DNA of 64,000 nt from JAAXXJ01 sp964412455 (lineage in GTDB: Bacteria > Nitrospirota > UBA9217): the NCBI GenBank assembly GCA_964412455.1, contig CAYPOT010000013.1:1-64000 (forward strand), given 5' to 3'. The position numbers and the translations under genes are program-made. Shown here in pieces: positions 52,306 through 61,010 of this stretch (within the stretch, counting starts at the first letter, position 1; every line of letters starts with the position of its first letter). The notes below the pieces were generated by a model. It had not been told where the DNA came from and did not search any database. It worked only from the letters and a program-made list of their open reading frames with translations.

Positions 52306-52575
52306 TTATTGCTCAGGATTATTTTCTATCGCGGAATATGGGAGCATGGCATCCGCATGCATGAAGCCCAGGGGCCGGCACAGCCCTTCCGCCTCGGCCT
52401 CAACTTGAGACGAAATGAGATTTACGTCGTTTTTGATCTTGTCACTGATGCTTTCGTCGAACGAATTAATCTGGCTCCGGGAGGTCACGAGCGCCACAGC
52501 GGCGCTGCTCGCGATAAAAATGGCGATGACCAGTACGATCGCTCTCGTTTTGATGGATGTCGTTTTGTTTTTCAT
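52306..52575 (-). pseudogene. Chemoreceptor/sensor N-terminal fragment
   Basis: 89 codons: MKNKTTSIKTRAIVLVIAIF membrane anchor, then a periplasmic helix (SQINSFDESISDKIKNDVNL), cut off at the IS1380 end. The ATG has AAGGAGAG upstream. Resembles the start of methyl-accepting or kinase sensors; the signalling domain is lost. Together with the cheW fragment on the other side of the IS it shows one disrupted receptor-cheW locus. Confidence 0.65.
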
Positions 52576-52726
52576 GACACTCTCCTTCTCGTTTTTATTT
52601 ACCGGTACGGATGCCGGTCACTTCTGAATCAGGAAACATCATCGATCATTCAAATCAATGCAACAAAACCCGGGGAGGTGTGCCTGTGCAGGAAGACCGG
52701 CATGGCGATACCGGACCATCTCATTG

Positions 52727-52945
52727 TCACGCCTCGGCAGTCACTTCCTGCTCCGCCTGGACCAGGGCAAGCTCATCGGTGGAAAAGATCTTGTCGATGT
52801 CCAGGATGATGACGAACCGGTCGTTCTGCTTCCCCATTCCCCGAATGAACTCGGTGTTGAGCTTCGTTCCGATGCGCGGTGCGGGCGCGATGTGCTCCGG
52901 CCCGAGATCGATCACCTCTTGCACCGAGTCGGCCAGGGCGCTCAG
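52727..52945 (-). pseudogene. CheW C-terminal fragment 2
   Basis: LSALADSVQEVIDLGPEHIA, PAPRIGTKLNTEFIRGMGKQ and LDIDKIFSTDELALVQAEQE match CheW residues ~95-160 of the intact copy; upstream of about 52945 the homology stops abruptly. A third, independent cheW-derived sequence. Confidence 0.85.
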
Positions 52946-53173
52946 GGATTTTAGTACCGCTGATATACCCGTTCATATCGGGAACGTCATGCTGAACAGC
53001 AAATAATCGTTGCCGTTCTTACAGGCGTGTCCCAAAAGTGGCCAACGCGTACATGTAGATATCTCGACCCAATCACAGCGGCTCGAACCTGTATGCTGCT
53101 ATACTGCAGCCTGCCGGCAAGCCGGCAGACCGTTCTTCAGAAGAGGCTGATTCGGTCGGTCTTGAGCGCCGGC

Positions 53174-53956
53174 CTACTTGATGCCCCCAACGCCCTTATC
53201 CAAAAAGAAGTAATTCGTATATCCATACTGCTCAAGATAATACTGGATCCAATCCACCTGTTTGCCTACCGCATCCAGTATCAGCAGTTCTTTTCCCTTG
53301 AACTCGCCCATTTTGACCAGCTCGGCGAAGCGGTCAGAGGGAATGTTCCTGAGCGCTGGCAATGGCGGCACTTTTTCACGCTGAACGGGTTCTCGGATAT
53401 CCACGACCACTGCTGCGGGATTCTGCGATTTCGTCTTGAATTCTTCGTATGCTATCTTCTTCTTTGCCAGCATCTCCTTGGAAATCAGCTTGTCCGTCCT
53501 CACTGGGGTCTCCCCCATCAGCATGCCTTTGTCCGGATGCGCTTTTACCCAGTCATAGATACCCGCGTCGTATGCAAAGGTATTCGTGAATCCCGCATCC
53601 ATTGCCTGTTCCGCTGCTTCGTAGGACTTGGCGCAGGTATGTCCGTTGCAATAGAATGCGATCGGGAACGATCCATTCTTCGGCCGCAGCTTTTCCAGGT
53701 CCTTGACGAACATGGCTGTGGCCATCGGCAGATGGACGGCTTTGTTGATATGGATGACATCGTATTCGATCTTTGAGCGCACATCGACAATGATCACCCT
53801 CTGATACTCTTTAAACATTGCCTCCGTGGTGAGATACTTCACTTTGGGAAACTTCTCTCGCAGCGGGAACCCCTCCTCCGCTGCAGCGGCTAAACCAACT
53901 AACAGGGCAAAACACACCACAAACAAACTCAACAACTGCAATGATCGCTTACTCAT
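53174..53956 (-). CDS. Exported tandem rhodanese-domain protein
   Basis: 260 residues, signal peptide (LLSLFVVCFALLVGLAAA). First rhodanese domain: VIIVDVRSKIEYDVIHINKA and an active loop FYCNGHTCAKS with Cys103. Second domain: AVVVDIREPVQREK but the loop position reads LILDAVGKQVD with no Cys, so it is inactive or structural. May carry sulfane sulfur in the periplasm. AAAGGAGGACACA before the ATG. Downstream of cheW on the same strand after about 100 bp, possibly in the sigma-54 operon. Confidence 0.85.
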   Translation of the reverse strand: MSKRSLQLLSLFVVCFALLVGLAAAAEEGFPLREKFPKVKYLTTEAMFKEYQRVIIVDVRSKIEYDVIHINKAVHLPMATAMFVKDLEKLRPKNGSFPIAFYCNGHTCAKSYEAAEQAMDAGFTNTFAYDAGIYDWVKAHPDKGMLMGETPVRTDKLISKEMLAKKKIAYEEFKTKSQNPAAVVVDIREPVQREKVPPLPALRNIPSDRFAELVKMGEFKGKELLILDAVGKQVDWIQYYLEQYGYTNYFFLDKGVGGIK

Positions 53957-54059
53957 TGTGTCCTCCTTTTTCTCTCTTCAGATTTAATTTCATCGACGTT
54001 CGCATTGATACGACCGTTCGGCATCGGCGGACCTGAGCAACAAGATCCGGTGTTAACGG

Positions 54060-54569
54060 TCATGTCCTCCCGTTTACCAGGACGTCCCCCGGTGCGGCCT
54101 GCACAAGGGCCAGTTCATCCGTGGAAAAGACCCGGTCGATATCCAGAAGGATGATGAACCGGTCGTCCCGCTTCCCCATCCCCCGGATGAACTCCGTCCG
54201 GAGCTTGGCCCCGATCTTCGGCGCCGGGGAGACATCCTCGGGAGCCAGGTCGATCACCTCCTGCACCGAGTCTGCCAGGGCTCCGAGCACCGTCCTATCG
54301 CCGTCCACGGTCACCTCGGTTATGATGATACAGGTGTTCACGCTGCTCTCCGTCCTGGTCATCCCGAACTTGAGCCGCAAGTCAACCACCGGCACGACAC
54401 TGCCCCGGAGATTGATCACGCCCCGCATGAAGTCCGGCGTCCGGGGTACCCTGGTCACCGTGGTGAAATCAAGGACCTCACGAACCTTGGTTATGTCAAG
54501 AGCGAAGACCTCGTCGGCAAGCCGGAAGGTCAGATACTGCGCCGCCTGAGTCATCTCTGCTACTTCCAT
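54060..54569 (-). CDS. cheW: Chemotaxis coupling protein CheW
   Basis: 169 residues. Links receptors to CheA. Typical pattern YLTFRLADEVFALDITKVRE, VPRTPDFMRGVINLRGSVVP, ADSVQEVIDLAPEDVSPAP and a C-terminal LDIDRVFSTDELALV. Complete, unlike the two fragments at 51533 and 52727, to which it is clearly homologous. Follows the receptor gene by 95 bp and is probably in the same transcript. Confidence 0.95.
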   Translation of the reverse strand: MEVAEMTQAAQYLTFRLADEVFALDITKVREVLDFTTVTRVPRTPDFMRGVINLRGSVVPVVDLRLKFGMTRTESSVNTCIIITEVTVDGDRTVLGALADSVQEVIDLAPEDVSPAPKIGAKLRTEFIRGMGKRDDRFIILLDIDRVFSTDELALVQAAPGDVLVNGRT

Positions 54570-54664
54570 GTCAGCCTCCTGTGCGTATATAAAGGGTCAA
54601 GGGTCAGGGAAGAGTAAAAGGTCGGTTGACGTTCCATGACCCTTGCCCCGTGACCCTTGCTTCG

Positions 54665-56266
54665 CTAATACTTTTCGAACTCACCGTCCCGGCTGTCGCC
54701 GTTACCGCCGACTTTTCCGTTCATATTCAAGGCAACGCCTCCCCGCACGGACTTCCTTCCCGTTGCAATGTTTGCCGGTTCGAGCATCGCAACGCTCCTC
54801 TGCATAACGCGGGCCCTCAACCCTGACTTCTCATTCTTCACCTGCTGCAGTTCCCTGCGCGCTTGAATATCCATGCCCCTTTCTGAACCGCCTTCCTTCA
54901 GTTTAAAGAACCCGATGGCCGCCTGGAGCTGCTCAGCCTGCGTGGAAAGCTCCTCGGACATGCTTGACATCTCCTCCGCTGCGCCGGCGTTCTGCTGCAC
55001 AACACGATTCAGCTGCTGGATCGCACCGTTGATCTGATCCGCGCCGCCTGCCTGCTCCTTCGATGCAGCGCTGATCTCCTGCACCAGCTCGGCCGTTTTT
55101 TGGATATCCGGCACCAGCTTTGCCAGCATGGTACCTGCCCGCTCCGCAACGTCAACGCTCGAGCTCGACAGATGGCCGATCTCACCTGCAGCCGCCTGGC
55201 TCCGCTCGGCGAGCTTCCTCACTTCGGCCGCCACGACAGCGAATCCCCTCCCCGCGTCTCCGGCGCGGGCCGCTTCGATGGCCGCGTTCAGCGCCAGCAG
55301 GTTAGTCTGGCGGGCGATTTCCTCAATGATCCCGATCTTTTCGGCGATCTGTTTCATCGCACGAACCGCGTCGGTCACGGCCGCTCCGCTCAGTTGGGCG
55401 TCATTGGCGGACTTCATGGCGATCTTATCGGTCTGCATGGCGTTATCGGCGTTCTGCCTGATCGTGGCGTTCATCTCTTCTACCGTGGAAGAAGCCTCTT
55501 CCGCCGATGCGGCCTGCTCCGTCGCTCCCTCGGAGAGCTGTGAAGCGCCTGACGACAATTGCTGGCTCCCGGTGGAAACGCTGTTGGCGGCGCTTTTCAC
55601 ATCAGCGACCACATCGCGCAGCTTCTTGACCATTGTATTCATGGACCTGCCAAGCATGCCCACCTCGTCGTTGCTCAGGGACTCCACGTTGATATCAAGG
55701 TCCCCTGATGCCATTCTTTCCATCGATGTCTTCAATGATGCCAGCGGCGTCACAATGATCCTGCTGAATAGCAGATAGACAACGCCGGATATCACCACTA
55801 CGGCGCCAAGACACAGTGCAACGATGATCCCCTGCGCTTTTCGCGTTGCCTCATTGACGTACTTCTTTGTGAACACGATCCGTACCGTGCCGATCTGTTC
55901 GTCCCTCTGCTTGACCGGACTGGAGAACTCGATCAGGTCCGCCTTCTTACCCTGCTCGGTGCCGAGCTTGGTCAGGGGGGCGCCCGTTTTGTCCTCTATG
56001 ACCGCCGAGAACACTTCCCGGTCACGGGATATGTCCTTCACGTACCCTTCGAGGTACATGAAGTTGTAGGACATGATCGGCTCGGCAGAGATTGCCGCGA
56101 GGAACTGCACTGTGTTCTGTCCTTTCTCCTCCAGTTGGCGCATCAATGCAGCTTTCTGGCTCATTCCCAGCGTCACAACCAATGCTGCGGACACCAGCGT
56201 CAGCACCAACAGGATGCTCACCAGAAATTTCCTTGTTACCGTCCAGTTTTGATAGCGGTTGTTCAT
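54665..56266 (-). CDS. Methyl-accepting chemotaxis protein
   Basis: 533 residues. Membrane helix ~12-34, periplasmic four-helix sensor of about 110 residues, second helix ~146-168, HAMP domain, then the signalling hairpin with tip IEEIARQTNLLALNAAIEAA and GFAVVAAEVRKLAERS. The periplasmic part lacks a Cache signature, which fits sensing through a binding protein such as the adjacent PhnD-type one. The C-terminus EFEKY fits the tethering pentapeptide that recruits CheR/CheB. About 190 bp downstream of phnD. Confidence 0.93.
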   Translation of the reverse strand: MNNRYQNWTVTRKFLVSILLVLTLVSAALVVTLGMSQKAALMRQLEEKGQNTVQFLAAISAEPIMSYNFMYLEGYVKDISRDREVFSAVIEDKTGAPLTKLGTEQGKKADLIEFSSPVKQRDEQIGTVRIVFTKKYVNEATRKAQGIIVALCLGAVVVISGVVYLLFSRIIVTPLASLKTSMERMASGDLDINVESLSNDEVGMLGRSMNTMVKKLRDVVADVKSAANSVSTGSQQLSSGASQLSEGATEQAASAEEASSTVEEMNATIRQNADNAMQTDKIAMKSANDAQLSGAAVTDAVRAMKQIAEKIGIIEEIARQTNLLALNAAIEAARAGDAGRGFAVVAAEVRKLAERSQAAAGEIGHLSSSSVDVAERAGTMLAKLVPDIQKTAELVQEISAASKEQAGGADQINGAIQQLNRVVQQNAGAAEEMSSMSEELSTQAEQLQAAIGFFKLKEGGSERGMDIQARRELQQVKNEKSGLRARVMQRSVAMLEPANIATGRKSVRGGVALNMNGKVGGNGDSRDGEFEKY

Positions 56267-56313
56267 GACCTACTCCTTTCTTACTTGCATAACCATTAAC
56301 ATCCCGTCCGTGA

Positions 56314-56361
56314 CATTGAAGCTCCCTGCAGTCCCGCCCTGGCGGGACAGGGAATATTCGA
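56314..56361. repeat. GAAGCTCCCTGC family repeat, copy 4
   Basis: ATTGAAGCTCCCTGCAGTCCC followed by GCCCTGGCGGGACAGGGAATA, between phnD and the receptor gene; see 20162. Confidence 0.5.
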
Positions 56362-56410
56362 TCCTCAAGGACGCTATCGTTATTCCAATCACTCGTTCCT
56401 GAATTCAACT

Positions 56411-56442
56411 GCCCCGGAAGGGAGGACCTCCCGTTCCGGGGC
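56411..56442 (-). terminator. Hairpin after phnD
   Basis: GCCCCGGAA-GGGAGGACCTCCC-GTTCCGGGGC, a long GC stem 15 bp past the stop, without a clear T-run. Could attenuate between phnD and the receptor gene. Confidence 0.5.
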
Positions 56443-56457
56443 GTCTCTCTGCTTTTA

Positions 56458-57321
56458 TTACAACGCTCCCGCCACCCTGGCCGCCTGCCGGAGCAGGTCG
56501 TAGTCCTTATCAACGACCGGTGCGAAACCCGTGATCTTGGCCGGGCCAGCCACCTGTTGCGCTTCGGGGCTGTTCGGCTTCAACTTCAGCAATGCCGCCT
56601 TCACCTTCTCCGACGCGGATTTATTCATCCTTTTCGTGCTGAACAGCGGCCAGTTCGGATAATAGTCCGTATAGGCAATGATCTTGATCTGCGCAAGATC
56701 CACGACCTCTTTCATCTTTCCGAGATCATCCTCGCGAATAGCGCCCGCATCAGCCGCCTTGTTGAAAACAGCCAAGGCAACGTTCGTATGTTTCTTGGCA
56801 AAGGGAAGCTTGGTGAAGTCCGTCTTCACATCAAGGCCCGCCTTGCTCAGCGTCAACATCTGGAAGATGTGTCCCGCCGCGGAGTCCTCCTCCACAAATA
56901 TGAGTTTTTTGCCCTTCAGATCCAAAACCTTTTCGATGCCTGAGTCCCTCCGAACGATGATAATGCCCCGGAACTTGGTGCCGGCTTTTTCCGAGGCAAG
57001 GCCGAGCGGGTCGATCGATGCATCATCTTTTTTAAGCTGCACATACACGAGCGGATTGGCGAATCCCATATCGACCTGGCCGGATGCAACGAGTGTCTTA
57101 AATGCGTCAAAATCCTTCGGGACCACTAGGCTGACCTTTTCGCCCGTTTCCTTGCTCAGGTATTCCGCCAGCGGAGTGAACATGCTCGTCATCTCCGTCG
57201 CGCTCAGCCGCGGCAGAAGACCGAGCTTGATCTCCGCCGATACCGTACCCGGACGGAACCATCCAACTGCCACACAGACAACGAGTGCAACCATTCCTGC
57301 TTTTACGATTCGGCTAAACAT
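56458..57321 (-). CDS. PhnD-type phosphate/phosphite/phosphonate substrate-binding protein
   Basis: 287 residues. Signal peptide (MVALVVCVAVGWFRPGTVSA), then IKLGLLPRLSATEMTSMFTP, SGQVDMGFANPLVYVQLKKD and SAAGHIFQMLTL, the periplasmic binding fold of the PhnD family. No transporter genes are adjacent; instead it sits with a receptor, cheW and cheA, so a sensory role (ligand presentation to the receptor) is more likely than uptake. AGGAGGACG before the ATG. Transcribed from the sigma-54 promoter at 57418. Confidence 0.88.
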   Translation of the reverse strand: MFSRIVKAGMVALVVCVAVGWFRPGTVSAEIKLGLLPRLSATEMTSMFTPLAEYLSKETGEKVSLVVPKDFDAFKTLVASGQVDMGFANPLVYVQLKKDDASIDPLGLASEKAGTKFRGIIIVRRDSGIEKVLDLKGKKLIFVEEDSAAGHIFQMLTLSKAGLDVKTDFTKLPFAKKHTNVALAVFNKAADAGAIREDDLGKMKEVVDLAQIKIIAYTDYYPNWPLFSTKRMNKSASEKVKAALLKLKPNSPEAQQVAGPAKITGFAPVVDKDYDLLRQAARVAGAL

Positions 57322-57417
57322 AGTACGTCCTCCTGTTAAATTGTATTTACGACACTGTTACTATGCAATCAGGCAATTCTCCACGAACGAGTATCCGCAT
57401 TCGCGTGCACTACCTAT

Positions 57418-57434
57418 TGCAGTAGTGATGCCAA
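57418..57434 (-). promoter_or_regulatory. Sigma-54 promoter of phnD
   Basis: Leftward TTGGCATCACTACTGCA: -24 GG and -12 GC 12 bases apart, close to TTGGCACG-N4-TTGCA. Predicted start about 85 bp before the phnD ATG. Confidence 0.8.
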
Positions 57435-57488
57435 CTGACAATTCCCATTAATTCAAGCAGTTGATAGTCGCCAACCTCATTTGTCAAG

Positions 57489-57520
57489 GACAACTTGTCC
57501 TGCACAAGGAACAGGTTGTC
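57489..57520. promoter_or_regulatory. Paired enhancer-binding sites upstream of the phnD promoter
   Basis: GACAACTTGTC (57489-57499) and AACAGGTTGTC (57510-57520), centres 21 bp apart, the nearer centre 75 bp from the -12 GC. Same pair and spacing occur at 60792-60823. Confidence 0.7.
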
Positions 57521-57529
57521 ATTACAGAA

Positions 57530-59620
57530 TCACCGTACGCTCAAACCGGCAGCTTTGCATAGTGCCAGTTCCTCCCGCTCGGCGAGCTGAACAAGCCTCG
57601 GCACATCGAGGATGAGCGCCACCGTGCCGTCGCCGAGGATGGTCGCGCCGGACAGGCCCTCAACATCCCGGTAGAACGCACCGAGGTTCTTGATCACGGT
57701 CTGGTGGCCGCCGACCACGTGGTCCACGACAAAGCCGACCCGCTTGTCATCCACCCGTGCGATCACGATCTGTTCAATGGACGGCGGCGTTCCCGTGATG
57801 GCGAACTGTTCCCGCAGCCGCACATACGGCACGATTTGGCCGCGCACGTTGATCATGTGCTTACCGTTGCCTGCGGCGGATGCAACATTGTTCAGTTCAA
57901 CGCATTCCTCGACCATCGAGAGCGGGAAGATGTATCGCTCCGCGCCGACCTGTGTCAAAAACCCGTCGATGATCGCGAGGGTGAGCGGCAATTTCAGCAC
58001 AATAGTGGTCCCGGCTCCCTCGTTGTTCCTGATCATGACGGTTCCGCCCAGGGAATCTATTGACCGCTTGACCACATCGAGCCCCACGCCGCGCCCCGAA
58101 ACGCTCGTGACGGTTTTTGCCGTGGAAAAGCCCGGCATAAAAATGAGCGACAGGAGCTCCTTCTCCGAGAGGTTCTCTCCCTCCCGTATAAGGCCGCGCT
58201 CAACACCCTTTACACGGATCGTCTCAAGGTCAAAACCGGATCCATCATCCCTGATCTGGATCAGGACGTGCGCTCCGGAGTGCGCTGCGGAAAGGACCAC
58301 CGTGCCTGCCGCCGGTTTGCCGGCCCTGGTGCGGGCCTCAGGCGATTCGATGCCGTGGTCGATGCTGTTGCGGATAAGATGCATGAGCGGATCTCCCAGG
58401 CGCTCTATGACCGTCTTGTCCAATTCAGTCTCCGCGCCCTCGGTGACAAGCGCAACCTCTTTTCCCAGCTCCCGGGCAAGGTCCCGCACCAGGCGCTTGA
58501 ACCGGTTGAACGTCGCTCCGATAGGCATCATGCGGATGCTCATGGCTTCGTCGCGGAGATTTCCGGTCAGCCGCTCCACCTCTTCGGCAATGGAAATGAA
58601 CTCGGGAATGCCCCGGGATAGCGCGGTCAGGCTGAGCCGCGCCTGGATCGTTACGAGTTCGCCCACGAGGTCGACGAGGGTGTCCAGTTTATCCGTTGCA
58701 ACACGGATGCTCGAAAGGGCTCCGCCATGGAGGCTCCCGAACGGGTCCTCCTGTCCCTGCTGCGGAGACGCCGGCGCAACCTTCGTCCCGGGCGCATCTA
58801 CGCCGCATGACCGTTGCGCTTTGTCCGTCATTGCTGTCGTTTCGTTCTTGTCACAATCCGGTCCGTCCGAGACCTCGATCGACAGTTCCCACTGGTCCTT
58901 GGCCAGAATGAAGACATCCTGAATGGCATCGATTCCCCAGCGCGTGACCAGCAGCACCTCCCAGCAGGGCGCTCCCATGGGAGATGAAAGGGCATCCATC
59001 TTTGCCACGACCGCACAGATGCCGAGATCGGCAAGCCCGTTTAAGAGCTCGGATGGGTCCATGCCCCCCCCAACCATGGCCTGCGACGGGTGGAACCTGA
59101 TGCGGTACGATTGCTCTTTCTTCGGGACCGGCAGTACCCCGCAACTGGACTGCGTTTCTTCCTCGAGGGGCAATGCGTACTTCCGCAACGCTTCTGTGCC
59201 GGCAATACTATTTTTAAACGCCTCGATGATCCTCCGGCCTTTCGCCTCGTCTGTGGTTCCTTCGTAATAGCATGTGTCGAGCATCGCTTTGATCTGGTCG
59301 CGGGCGGCGAGGGTCAGATCAATGCTCTCCCTGTCGAGAGATATCTTTCCCTGCCGCACAAGATCATAGAACGTCTCGATTTCATGGGTAAAGCTGACGA
59401 TATCGTCCAGCCCGCATGCCCCACCTGACCCCTTGATCGTATGCATCGCCCTGAACACCCGGCCGATCTGTTCCCTGTCCCCCGGTGCTTTTTCGATCTC
59501 CAGCACGGCGCTCTCGAGCTCGGCTATAAGCTCATATGCTTCCTCCCGAAACAGTTCCCGGAGCCTGGCGGCCATATACTCCGCCGAATCCTCGTCAAGG
59601 TGGCCTTTTATCTCTTCCAT
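57530..59620 (-). CDS. cheA: Chemotaxis histidine kinase CheA
   Basis: 696 residues. Hpt domain with phospho-accepting His60 in AMHTIKGSGG, a P2-like middle, dimerisation domain, GHKL kinase domain (LIRNSIDHGIES, IRDDGSGFD, SGRGVGLDVVKRSI) and a C-terminal CheW-like domain. The ATG overlaps the stop of the HD-GYP gene (TAATG), so kinase and response regulator are translated together. No cheY, cheB or cheR is visible; the coupled response regulator may be the output. Confidence 0.95.
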   Translation of the reverse strand: MEEIKGHLDEDSAEYMAARLRELFREEAYELIAELESAVLEIEKAPGDREQIGRVFRAMHTIKGSGGACGLDDIVSFTHEIETFYDLVRQGKISLDRESIDLTLAARDQIKAMLDTCYYEGTTDEAKGRRIIEAFKNSIAGTEALRKYALPLEEETQSSCGVLPVPKKEQSYRIRFHPSQAMVGGGMDPSELLNGLADLGICAVVAKMDALSSPMGAPCWEVLLVTRWGIDAIQDVFILAKDQWELSIEVSDGPDCDKNETTAMTDKAQRSCGVDAPGTKVAPASPQQGQEDPFGSLHGGALSSIRVATDKLDTLVDLVGELVTIQARLSLTALSRGIPEFISIAEEVERLTGNLRDEAMSIRMMPIGATFNRFKRLVRDLARELGKEVALVTEGAETELDKTVIERLGDPLMHLIRNSIDHGIESPEARTRAGKPAAGTVVLSAAHSGAHVLIQIRDDGSGFDLETIRVKGVERGLIREGENLSEKELLSLIFMPGFSTAKTVTSVSGRGVGLDVVKRSIDSLGGTVMIRNNEGAGTTIVLKLPLTLAIIDGFLTQVGAERYIFPLSMVEECVELNNVASAAGNGKHMINVRGQIVPYVRLREQFAITGTPPSIEQIVIARVDDKRVGFVVDHVVGGHQTVIKNLGAFYRDVEGLSGATILGDGTVALILDVPRLVQLAEREELALCKAAGLSVR

Positions 59621-60645
59621 TATTCGGTCCTCGCAAAAACAGCGTTGTCTTCTTCCCCTTGCATGATATGTTTAAAAGCGCTCACCACCCGTGCATCGAA
59701 CTGATTTCCCGACCAGGCACGAAGCTCCTGCATGGCATTGTCGTGAGTGGCCGCCAACCGGTATGGCCGGTCCGACAGGATCGCATCATACGTATCAGCC
59801 ACGGCGATGATCCGTGCCGAAAGCGGGATGGCATCGCCCGACAGAGCCGCGGGGTACCCCGAACCGTCATACCGCTCATGATGATGAAGGATCGCAGGCA
59901 GCAGCGCCTCAAATTGCTTCAGCGGCTGCAGGATCTCCACCCCTTTCTGGGTATGGCTGCGAATCATACCAAGCTCTTCTTCCGTGAGCGGTTCCTGCTT
60001 CGCCAGAATGCTGTCGCTTATCCCGATCTTCCCGATATCGTGCAGCAGCGATGCGGCCCTGACATCGGCTACTTCATCCATTGAAAGGCCGAGGTTCTCG
60101 GCGATCCTGGCTGACGTCTCGCTGACACGCATGCTGTGGCCGTAGGTCCCCAGGTCCCTTTTTTCCACGGTTCGCGATAACGTCACCAGAACGGACAGAT
60201 AGGTCTGCTTCAGTTCGGCTGTTTTTTCCTGGACCATCAACTCCAGTCCCGCCAGAAGGTCCTTTTTCTGCTGTTCCATATCTATCTTTCTATTCACGTA
60301 CTCGATGCTTACCAGCAGGTCCTCGAAGCGGAACGGTTTTCGCAGAAAATCCGCGATCCCGTTCTTGAGCGCGCGAATGGCTGTTTCGATGTCCGGATTG
60401 CCGGTCATGATCACAAAATGAAGATTGGGATCGGCCCTCTTTAACCGCTCGATGAGCTCTATGCCTTCCATGGACCCGAGATGGTTGTCAACGAACGCCA
60501 TTCGGAACGGCTCAGCTGACACGAGCCGGAGTGCATCGGCGGGCGTTGCGGCTGTTGCGACGTCCCATCCGATATCCCTGAACATACATGCGAGAGCTTC
60601 AAGGATCCTGTCTTCATCGTCAATGAGCAATATCCTGGAGGTCAT
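59620..60645 (-). CDS. Response regulator with HD-GYP c-di-GMP phosphodiesterase domain
   Basis: 341 residues. Receiver domain with LLIDDED, acceptor Asp53 in FVDNHLGSM and Lys in FLRKPF; a coiled linker (~120-150); then HD-GYP domain with HD at 202-203 (LLHDIGKIGISD) and GYP at 263-265 (HHERYDGSGYP). Degrades c-di-GMP, usually favouring motility. Overlaps cheA by one base. First gene after the sigma-54 promoter at 60720. Confidence 0.93.
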   Translation of the reverse strand: MTSRILLIDDEDRILEALACMFRDIGWDVATAATPADALRLVSAEPFRMAFVDNHLGSMEGIELIERLKRADPNLHFVIMTGNPDIETAIRALKNGIADFLRKPFRFEDLLVSIEYVNRKIDMEQQKKDLLAGLELMVQEKTAELKQTYLSVLVTLSRTVEKRDLGTYGHSMRVSETSARIAENLGLSMDEVADVRAASLLHDIGKIGISDSILAKQEPLTEEELGMIRSHTQKGVEILQPLKQFEALLPAILHHHERYDGSGYPAALSGDAIPLSARIIAVADTYDAILSDRPYRLAATHDNAMQELRAWSGNQFDARVVSAFKHIMQGEEDNAVFARTE

Positions 60646-60719
60646 GTCAGAGTCTATCCTTCCGGCGCGGGACGAGGAACTGGAATCGGCTGTCGTACCC
60701 GCGGCACTGCCATACCTAG

Positions 60720-60736
60720 AGCAAGTGCCGTGCCAT
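60720..60736 (-). promoter_or_regulatory. Sigma-54 promoter of the HD-GYP/cheA genes
   Basis: Leftward ATGGCACGGCACTTGCT: matches TTGGCACG-N4-TTGCA at nearly every conserved base, GG and GC 12 apart. Confidence 0.85.
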
Positions 60737-60791
60737 ACCGGAAGCCATTGAATTGTCTGGGGGTAGGTCCTATGAGGATGCTGTCAAGCGG

Positions 60792-60823
60792 AACAAGTTG
60801 TCATGAGGGCCCGACAACTTGTC
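60792..60823. promoter_or_regulatory. Paired enhancer-binding sites upstream of the HD-GYP promoter
   Basis: AACAAGTTGTC (60792-60802) and GACAACTTGTC (60813-60823), centres 21 bp apart, nearer centre 76 bp from the -12 GC. Same layout as 57489-57520. Confidence 0.75.
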
Positions 60824-61010
60824 AAAGAGAAGAGCTAATGAATGAACCTCAGCAAACTACGGGGTATCTTGTCTTAATTCTCCCCTCCCTTCGATGGGAG
60901 GGGATCGAGGGGAGGGCGATGTATCTGACGGAGGAAAAAAGGTGCGGGTGCTTTCTCAAGGGAGAGAGACCTGCAAAGTAATCCTTAAGCAAGCTACAGA
61001 GGATCGCAAG

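Larger units (their letters stand above)
60646..61010. other. Regulatory gap between the kinase gene and the HD-GYP/cheA genes
   Basis: No gene. Carries the sigma-54 promoter (60720-60736), its paired sites (60792-60823) and a CTCCCCTCCC...GGGAGGGG hairpin at about 60878-60920 that may end the histidine kinase transcript. Confidence 0.6.
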
